Below, piece after piece: positions 19,925 to 24,660 of a DNA stretch of 24,660 nt (position 1 is its first letter; each line of letters begins with the position of its first letter). Source of the DNA: a virus; the IMG/VR virus record IMGVR_UViG_3300017692_000008, positions 1 to 24,660 of that record, one strand, 5' to 3'. Under the pieces are notes generated by a model. The model was not told where the DNA came from. It ran no database searches and saw only the letters and a list, made by a program, of their open reading frames with translations. Both the position numbers and the translations under genes were made by a program.

Positions 19925-21396
19925 ACCTTGCAGCCAAGCGTTGGCCAACTAAGCGAGACCGCTTGGCTGATGGCTTTTACAGCATCAAAGACAAGAACGG
20001 CGCAACTGTGCCATTCCGCATGAACGAAGATCAGGCGAAGTTTATTGATGAGCGGCACGGTATGGACGTGGTGCTTAAGGCCCGACAGAAAGGATTTACG
20101 ACAGTCATCCAGATAGACATGCTGGACGATTGTTTGTTCATTCCAAACACTGCGGCCGGCGTGATTGCGCACAACCTTAACGACGCCAAGGCGTTCTTCG
20201 CGGACAAAATCAAGTTCGCTTACGACAAGCTGCCGGTTGAATTCCGCGCCGTGGTGTCGGCGGAACAGGACGCCGCGGACAGCATGAAGTTCAGCAACGG
20301 GTCCAGCATCCGCGTTGGCACGTCATTGCGCTCAGGGACCCTTCAGAGGCTGCATGTGAGCGAATATGGCAAGCTGTGCGCCAAATACCCCGAGAAGGCC
20401 CGTGAGGTGCGTTCTGGTGCGTTTAACACGGTGCAGGCAGGCCAGAGGATCGTTGTGGAAAGCACGGCAGAGGGGCAGGCTGGGCATTTCTATGACCTGA
20501 CGCAGAAGGCGCAGCAGAAGGCCGACGCTGGTACCGCTTTGACCGCGCTCGACTTCAAGTTTCATTTCGCGCCGTGGTGGACCAGCGCCGAATACGAACT
20601 GCACGAGGACGTGACGGTTACGTCGGAGTGGCAGGCGTATTTCGAGGATCTGGCTCACAAGCACGGCATTCAGCTACGCCAGGAGCAGGTCGCTTGGTAC
20701 ATCAAGAAGGCCGAGCAACAGGGCGATGACATGAAGCGCGAGTATCCCTCGACGCCTCAGGAAGCCTTTGAGGCCAGCGTAGAGGGGGCGTACTTCGGCA
20801 CTGAGATGCGCAAGATGCGCAAAGAGGGCCGCATCTGCCGCATCCCGATCATGGAGGCTCCGGTCTACACGACGTGGGATCTGGGTCTCAACGACAGCAT
20901 GACGATCACGTTCTGGCAGGACCATGGGTTCGAGCGGCGCGCGATCGACTATTACGAGAACAGCGGCGAGGGCTTCAACCATTACGCTGCCGTATTGAAC
21001 CGTAAGGGGTACAACTACAGCCGGCACTACATGCCCCACGACGCTGACCAGCGGTCGTTGACCGAGGTGGCTGACACGCGGCGGATGCATGCGGAGCGAG
21101 CTGGGATCAAGCCTATCGAGGTGCTGAAGCGCATTGACACCGAGCAAGCCGGTATTGACGCTAGCCGGTCGTTCTTGGCTAAAGTGTGGATTGACGAGAC
21201 ACGATGCGCGCGATTGATCGCTTGCCTGGATAATTACCGAAAGGCTTGGGATGACAAGCTGGGCCAGTTCAAATCTTACGCATTGCACGATGAGTTCTCC
21301 CACGGGTATAAGAGCTTCGAGAGTGCGGCTATCCGGACTGAGAAGTCCGGTAGCGGGGCTTTGGACCTAAGCAAGTTGCGCCGGGGAGTTGTTTGA
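19903..21396 (+). CDS. Terminase large subunit (packaging ATPase/nuclease)
   Basis: 497 residues. The ATPase half has a Walker A-like K-A-R-Q-K-G-F-T-T at 59-67 and L-H-V-S-E-Y-G-K at 150-157, the Walker B region, then E-S-T-A-E-G near 187. The nuclease half has T-T-W-D-L-G-L-N-D-S near 324, M-P-H-D-A-D and H-D-E-F-S-H-G-Y-K-S-F-E with acidic metal-site residues. TerL moves DNA into the prohead through the portal and cuts it. It is placed directly after TerS and, after one small gene, before the portal. The start codon follows GAGG. Confidence 0.92.
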   Translation: MAGTQVLNLAAKRWPTKRDRLADGFYSIKDKNGATVPFRMNEDQAKFIDERHGMDVVLKARQKGFTTVIQIDMLDDCLFIPNTAAGVIAHNLNDAKAFFADKIKFAYDKLPVEFRAVVSAEQDAADSMKFSNGSSIRVGTSLRSGTLQRLHVSEYGKLCAKYPEKAREVRSGAFNTVQAGQRIVVESTAEGQAGHFYDLTQKAQQKADAGTALTALDFKFHFAPWWTSAEYELHEDVTVTSEWQAYFEDLAHKHGIQLRQEQVAWYIKKAEQQGDDMKREYPSTPQEAFEASVEGAYFGTEMRKMRKEGRICRIPIMEAPVYTTWDLGLNDSMTITFWQDHGFERRAIDYYENSGEGFNHYAAVLNRKGYNYSRHYMPHDADQRSLTEVADTRRMHAERAGIKPIEVLKRIDTEQAGIDASRSFLAKVWIDETRCARLIACLDNYRKAWDDKLGQFKSYALHDEFSHGYKSFESAAIRTEKSGSGALDLSKLRRGVV

Positions 21397-21605
21397 TGGC
21401 ATTGCGGGTTTTGTGGCCTGAAGGCGAACCGGACAAAGCGATTCTTACCGCCAATCTGTTAAAGGATTGGGGGCTCTCATTTCTATGGAGTTGGAGGGCC
21501 AAGAGGACCTTGAGAATGTATTCTTGGATTGACGGAAAGAGCGATCCAGTGCTGGAAGCGCGTGTGGCTGAACGCATTATCTCCAATTTTAAGGCAGGCC
21601 GCTAA
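21396..21605 (+). CDS. Hypothetical protein between TerL and portal (69 aa)
   Basis: The ATG at 21396-21398 shares a base with the TerL stop (TGATG) and has GGGGAG upstream. The product has several Trp residues (W-P-E-G, D-W-G-L-S-F-L-W-S-W) and a basic middle. It could be a small head or packaging accessory, but no family is recognised. It overlaps the portal gene by TAATG. Confidence 0.7.
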   Translation: MALRVLWPEGEPDKAILTANLLKDWGLSFLWSWRAKRTLRMYSWIDGKSDPVLEARVAERIISNFKAGR

Positions 21606-23770
21606 TGCCCCCCTTCTCTCAAGAGGACGCCACTCTCAACGGCTGGGACATGCCCGCGGAGCCTGCACCCGGCATCGACATGGATGAGCTGGTATCGGCG
21701 CTTCAACGGGAAGCTGATGCAGCCAATTCGGAATACGATCGTGTGTCGGGCTTGGTGGATCTTGCCATCCGCTTCTATGAAGCCAAGCCGTTCGGCAACG
21801 AGGTTGATGGTCGTAGCCAGATCATCATGCCGGACGTGCAGGAAACTGTCGATTACATGGCCACGTCGGTTCTGCGCCCGTTCGTCAGCGGCGATAAGGT
21901 GGTTGAGTTCGAGGCGACCGATGAAAGCGAAGAAGAGGCGGTGCAGATCGCAGCGGCTGCGGTCAACTTCAGTTTCATGCGGGATCAGGATGGCTACCGC
22001 ATGCTGCTGGACTGGACAAACTGCGGCCTGCTGGAAAAGCTCGGCGTGGCTAAGACCATGGTTACGACTGAAGAGCGTGTGAAGCGCGAGACCGTGCAGG
22101 TTGTCGATCCTGTCGAGCTTGAACAGATTGACGCTGAGATTGAAGATGCCACCGAAAATGAGGATGGCTCGCTATCGGTTACGCTGAAGCGGGTTATCAA
22201 GCGCAAGCGTTCGACTGACGAGTCTGTGCCGCTGGCTGAATTTCGCTATTCGCCGTGTGCCCGTCATGAAGACACCTCCGACTATCTCGCGCATTGCCCG
22301 GTCAAGACGCGATCCGATCTGGTCGATATGGGTTTCGATCGTGAGCAGGTTTACGCGCTGCCGACCTATGACAAGGTGCCGGACGGTCGCGCCGACGATC
22401 GTTACGACAACGATCCGGAAAGCACGTCTGCCCTGCAAAAGGTCTGGCTGTGGGAGGAATACGCCCGCATCGATATCGATGGCGATGGCATTGCCGAGCG
22501 GGTCAAGATCTTTCGCGTCGATGATCAGATTTTGCGTTGGGCTGATGGCGAACCAGCAATTGAGACGGTGGACGACCAGCCGTTCTCTATCTTTTGCCCG
22601 TTCCCGCGCGCCCACCGCATTGACGGCTGGTCACTAGCTGACAAGGTGCTGGACATTCAGTTGGGCCGTTCGACGGTGGTCCGTCAGTTGCTCGACGGTC
22701 TCAACTTTGGAAACATGCCACGACCCATCGTCAGCTCGCGTGGCTCGAACGAAAATACCATTGACGACTTGTTGTCGCCGATTCCCGGCGCTCCTATCCG
22801 TGTCGATGACCCTACCGCGGTACAGCCGTTCGTTACGGGCTTCGATGTCGGCAAGTCGCTGACCGTTGCTGAGTGGTTTACTGGCGAACGCGAGAGCCGC
22901 ACCGGCATCACCCGCCTGAACCAAGGCCTAGACGCTGACGCGCTCAACAAGACGGCGACCGGCACAGCCATGATGCAGGCGCAGGGGCAGCAGCAGGAAG
23001 AGTTTATTGCCCGCAACCTTGGCGAGGCCCTTTCGCGGTTGTTCGCCAAGAAGTACCGAATGATGCGCGCGGAATGCGACCCGTTTAAGATCAAGGTCGA
23101 TGGCAAATATATGATGGTTGATCCGGCTACGTGGCCGGAAGAAGTCAACATGAACCTGCGAGTTGGTCTGGGCACCGGCAGCAAGGACAAGCGCATTCAA
23201 GCGCGCATGATGCTTGCACCCATCTTGGCTGACGGCTTCCAGAATAAGCAGGTTACGCCTAAGCATCTGTTCCACGCTGTTGACGGCTTGGTCCGCGACC
23301 TTGGTATCGGCCAGGGTGATGATTTCTGGAAAGATCCCGACGCGCCGCCGGAGATTGATCCTAACACCGGCCAACCCGTGCAGGAGCAAGAGCAGCTCGA
23401 CCCAGAGGTTATGGCGGCGCAGGCTGAGCAGCAACGCGAACAGGCCAAGATGGAGTTCGAGCAGCAGAAGGTGCAGGCCCAGATGCAGCTTGACCGTGAG
23501 AAGGCGGAGGCCACGCTGACGTTGCAGCAGCAGAAGGACGCTGCTGACATCCAGGCGCAGCGGGAACGTCATGCGCTTGAGATGGAGCAGCAGCGGGAGA
23601 AGGCGGCTCTGGAGGCTACGCTGGCACGCGATAAGGCGTCTGCGGAGGCTGACATCGCCATCTACCGCATTGACCGGGAGGCGGAGGTCAAGCGGTATGC
23701 TGCGGACCGTAACCAAGCGCAGGGCGATAATATCGGGCAGAACCGCGAAGGTGGAGCATTGGACGCATGA
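21605..23770 (+). CDS. Portal protein (P22-like), coiled-coil C terminus
   Basis: 721 residues. N-terminal and central parts match P22/podovirus-type portals: G-R-S-Q-I-I-M-P-D-V-Q-E-T, then a central D-G-D-G-I-A-E-R-V, and T-G-I-T-R-L-N-Q-G-L-D-A-D-A-L-N-K-T-A-T-G, a common portal signature. The portal is a dodecamer at the head vertex through which TerL drives DNA. The last 125 residues are Gln, Glu, Lys and Arg-rich heptad-like sequence, much longer than many portals, and should form a coiled coil or barrel inside the head. The length fits the P22 gp1 size class. Overlaps the next gene by ATGA. Confidence 0.9.
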   Translation: MPPFSQEDATLNGWDMPAEPAPGIDMDELVSALQREADAANSEYDRVSGLVDLAIRFYEAKPFGNEVDGRSQIIMPDVQETVDYMATSVLRPFVSGDKVVEFEATDESEEEAVQIAAAAVNFSFMRDQDGYRMLLDWTNCGLLEKLGVAKTMVTTEERVKRETVQVVDPVELEQIDAEIEDATENEDGSLSVTLKRVIKRKRSTDESVPLAEFRYSPCARHEDTSDYLAHCPVKTRSDLVDMGFDREQVYALPTYDKVPDGRADDRYDNDPESTSALQKVWLWEEYARIDIDGDGIAERVKIFRVDDQILRWADGEPAIETVDDQPFSIFCPFPRAHRIDGWSLADKVLDIQLGRSTVVRQLLDGLNFGNMPRPIVSSRGSNENTIDDLLSPIPGAPIRVDDPTAVQPFVTGFDVGKSLTVAEWFTGERESRTGITRLNQGLDADALNKTATGTAMMQAQGQQQEEFIARNLGEALSRLFAKKYRMMRAECDPFKIKVDGKYMMVDPATWPEEVNMNLRVGLGTGSKDKRIQARMMLAPILADGFQNKQVTPKHLFHAVDGLVRDLGIGQGDDFWKDPDAPPEIDPNTGQPVQEQEQLDPEVMAAQAEQQREQAKMEFEQQKVQAQMQLDREKAEATLTLQQQKDAADIQAQRERHALEMEQQREKAALEATLARDKASAEADIAIYRIDREAEVKRYAADRNQAQGDNIGQNREGGALDA

Positions 23771-23922
23771 ATGAGTATCGTATCGTGGCCTGCATTTCGG
23801 GCTTCATCGTTTATGATTGTCGCGCCCCTATGGGAAGCATGCAATCCTGCTGGGCTTTCACAACTGCCGTTGAAGCGGCGGACAAGTTGTTGGAATTGAT
23901 GCAGAAAGACGAGTCAGAATGA
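23767..23922 (+). CDS. Small hypothetical protein (51 aa)
   Basis: ATG at 23767, coupled to the portal stop (ATGA), and TGA at 23920-23922 overlaps the next ATG. It has three cysteines, a short hydrophobic I-V-A-C-I-S-G-F-I-V-Y start and an acidic end, E-L-M-Q-K-D-E-S-E. It is encoded between head genes. Function unknown. Confidence 0.6.
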   Translation: MNEYRIVACISGFIVYDCRAPMGSMQSCWAFTTAVEAADKLLELMQKDESE

Positions 23923-24272
23923 TCCGTCGCATAGCCGCATGGCTCGTCACCTACCTCGCCCACCGCTTCAACATCGCGCTGGTGGCGGAGCAGCGCATCG
24001 CCAATGGCACGGACAAGGTTGCGCGGGGGCAGCGGTATGAAGCATTCTATCTGGAAGAAGACGGCCTGCGCGATATGTTCACCGCATTGCGCCGCGACTA
24101 TTTCGAGAAAGTGGGTGATGTGAAGCCCGGTGACACGGATAGTCTGAAGGCGCTCGCGATGGCGGACAAGATCGCACGCGAGATTGAGCGTAAATTCCAG
24201 ACTGTTATTGAAACTGGCAAAATTTATGGTAATGATACCCGCCATACGCAGAAGATTGCCAATATCCGGTAA
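23919..24272 (+). CDS. Hypothetical head-region protein (117 aa)
   Basis: The N-terminal 25 residues form an amphipathic to hydrophobic helix; the rest is charged, with Y-L-E-E-D-G-L-R-D-M-F and a Lys/Glu-rich helix. No domain is recognised. Its place between the portal and a likely scaffold suggests head assembly, by analogy with small virion genes there. It overlaps the previous gene by ATGA. Confidence 0.65.
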   Translation: MIRRIAAWLVTYLAHRFNIALVAEQRIANGTDKVARGQRYEAFYLEEDGLRDMFTALRRDYFEKVGDVKPGDTDSLKALAMADKIAREIERKFQTVIETGKIYGNDTRHTQKIANIR

Positions 24273-24293
24273 TTGCGCGTATGGGAGTTCAGC

Positions 24294-24521
24294 ATGGCTC
24301 ACGTTGATAGTAAGTCCGACGAGCGCACCGTTAATAACGTGATGCGCCACGGATACCGAGTTCTGACTGATGCCGAAAAGGCTCAGATGCAGAAGATCAA
24401 GGACGACGGGCTTGCAATCTGGGAAATGGTGGACGGCATCGGCAGCAGCCGCGAGCTTTCCATCGCCAAGACCAAGATTGAAGAAGCGGTCATGTGGGCC
24501 GTCAAGCACATCACCGCATAA
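24294..24521 (+). CDS. Hypothetical protein of Acb2-like size (75 aa)
   Basis: ATG at 24294 with GGGAG upstream; a TTG at 24273 extends the frame but lacks a binding site. The product has R-H-G-Y-R-V-L-T-D-A-E-K-A-Q-M-Q-K-I-K and ends with a helix containing K-I-E-E-A-V-M-W-A-V-K-H-I-T. Small phage head-region proteins with a closing A-x-x-W-x-V-K-H-I pattern include the cyclic-nucleotide sponge Acb2. The similarity is suggestive only, and I cannot align it here. It is the gene before the scaffold-like gene. Confidence 0.6.
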   Translation: MAHVDSKSDERTVNNVMRHGYRVLTDAEKAQMQKIKDDGLAIWEMVDGIGSSRELSIAKTKIEEAVMWAVKHITA

Positions 24522-24549
24522 TATACCAATTGCGGCATAGGAGCAGTTA

Positions 24550-24660
24550 ATGGCCCATCTCGACGTAGAAGCCGGCAACGCACCCATCGATGACATGGAC
24601 AGTGCAGCCGCAGCAATTGGTGATTTGAACCTAGGCGACGATGACAACATCCGCCGGGTA
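24550..24660 (+). CDS. Start of acidic protein, probable scaffold (partial)
   Basis: The ATG at 24550-24552 follows ATAGGAGC. Only 37 residues are in the window: an acidic stretch with D-V-E-A-G-N-A-P-I-D-D-M-D and D-D-D-N-I-R-R. Acidic, low-complexity starts two or three genes after the portal fit a scaffolding protein, which is usually followed by the major capsid gene. The assignment rests on position and composition. Confidence 0.45.
   Translation, partial: MAHLDVEAGNAPIDDMDSAAAAIGDLNLGDDDNIRRV

Noticed and set aside
22928-23716. 262-codon Leu-rich open frame on the minus strand
   Set aside because: It is the antisense of the portal coiled coil; Gln and Glu codons give Leu on the other strand.
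23811-24650. 279-codon open frame on the minus strand
   Set aside because: It is antisense to several short genes with good binding sites and ATGA joints. No leftward promoter or neighbour supports it.
1-24660. Search for tRNA genes, CRISPR arrays, integrase, IS elements and attachment sites
   Set aside because: No cloverleaf, regular repeat-spacer array, tyrosine or serine recombinase motif, transposase or terminal repeat pair was recognised by eye. A covariance or profile search was not possible, so absence is provisional.

Overview
The window reads as a dsDNA tailed-phage genome segment, or a complete prophage-like segment of one. It holds an endolysin tail, a holin-like gene, TerS, TerL, a P22-like portal gene and the start of a probable scaffold gene. 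It also holds a full replication and recombination set: CHC2/TOPRIM/RecA-fold primase-helicase, Sak4-like ATPase, SSB-like protein, YqaJ exonuclease, SF2 helicase and VRR-NUC nuclease. The host cannot be read directly. Fairly high GC, GTG and TTG starts and a GcrA/Myb-like DNA-binding protein would fit an alphaproteobacterium such as a sphingomonad, but that is inference. No integrase, CI-type repressor, tRNA, IS or CRISPR was found, so lifestyle is undecided.

Layout: (1) 1-988, rightward end of the lysis cassette. (2) 1049-5927, a leftward early operon of small accessory genes, including two DUF551-like genes, an HNH nuclease, a Lar-like zinc-ribbon protein and a hidden 50-codon zinc-ribbon gene with a TTG start. 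(3) 5928-6028, a divergent control region with a good leftward promoter, a TATAAT rightward promoter and an operator-like palindrome. (4) 6029-9618, a rightward operon with a Cro/YdaS-like regulator, a membrane microprotein, a small C5-methyltransferase-like protein, an AT-rich Myb/GcrA-like protein and a PAPS-reductase-like PP-loop protein. (5) 9619-9777, a convergent terminator zone. (6) 9778-15087, a leftward replication/recombination operon carrying an HNH gene whose start sits in a hairpin. (7) 15088-15164, a second divergent control region. (8) 15165-17476, an HTH gene coupled to the primase-helicase. (9) 17461-17750, a repeat-dense noncoding region with inverted and direct TTGGGGA-type elements, the best candidate for a replication origin. 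(10) 17751-19568, a chain of very small genes, then packaging and head genes to the window end.

The genes are packed for translational coupling: most junctions are ATGA, GTGA, TGATG or TAATG overlaps. Four transcription arms leave two divergent hubs and meet at hairpin-bearing convergent zones (989-1048 and 9619-9777). Both window ends lie in late genes, as expected if the genome is circularly permuted or was cut at an arbitrary point.
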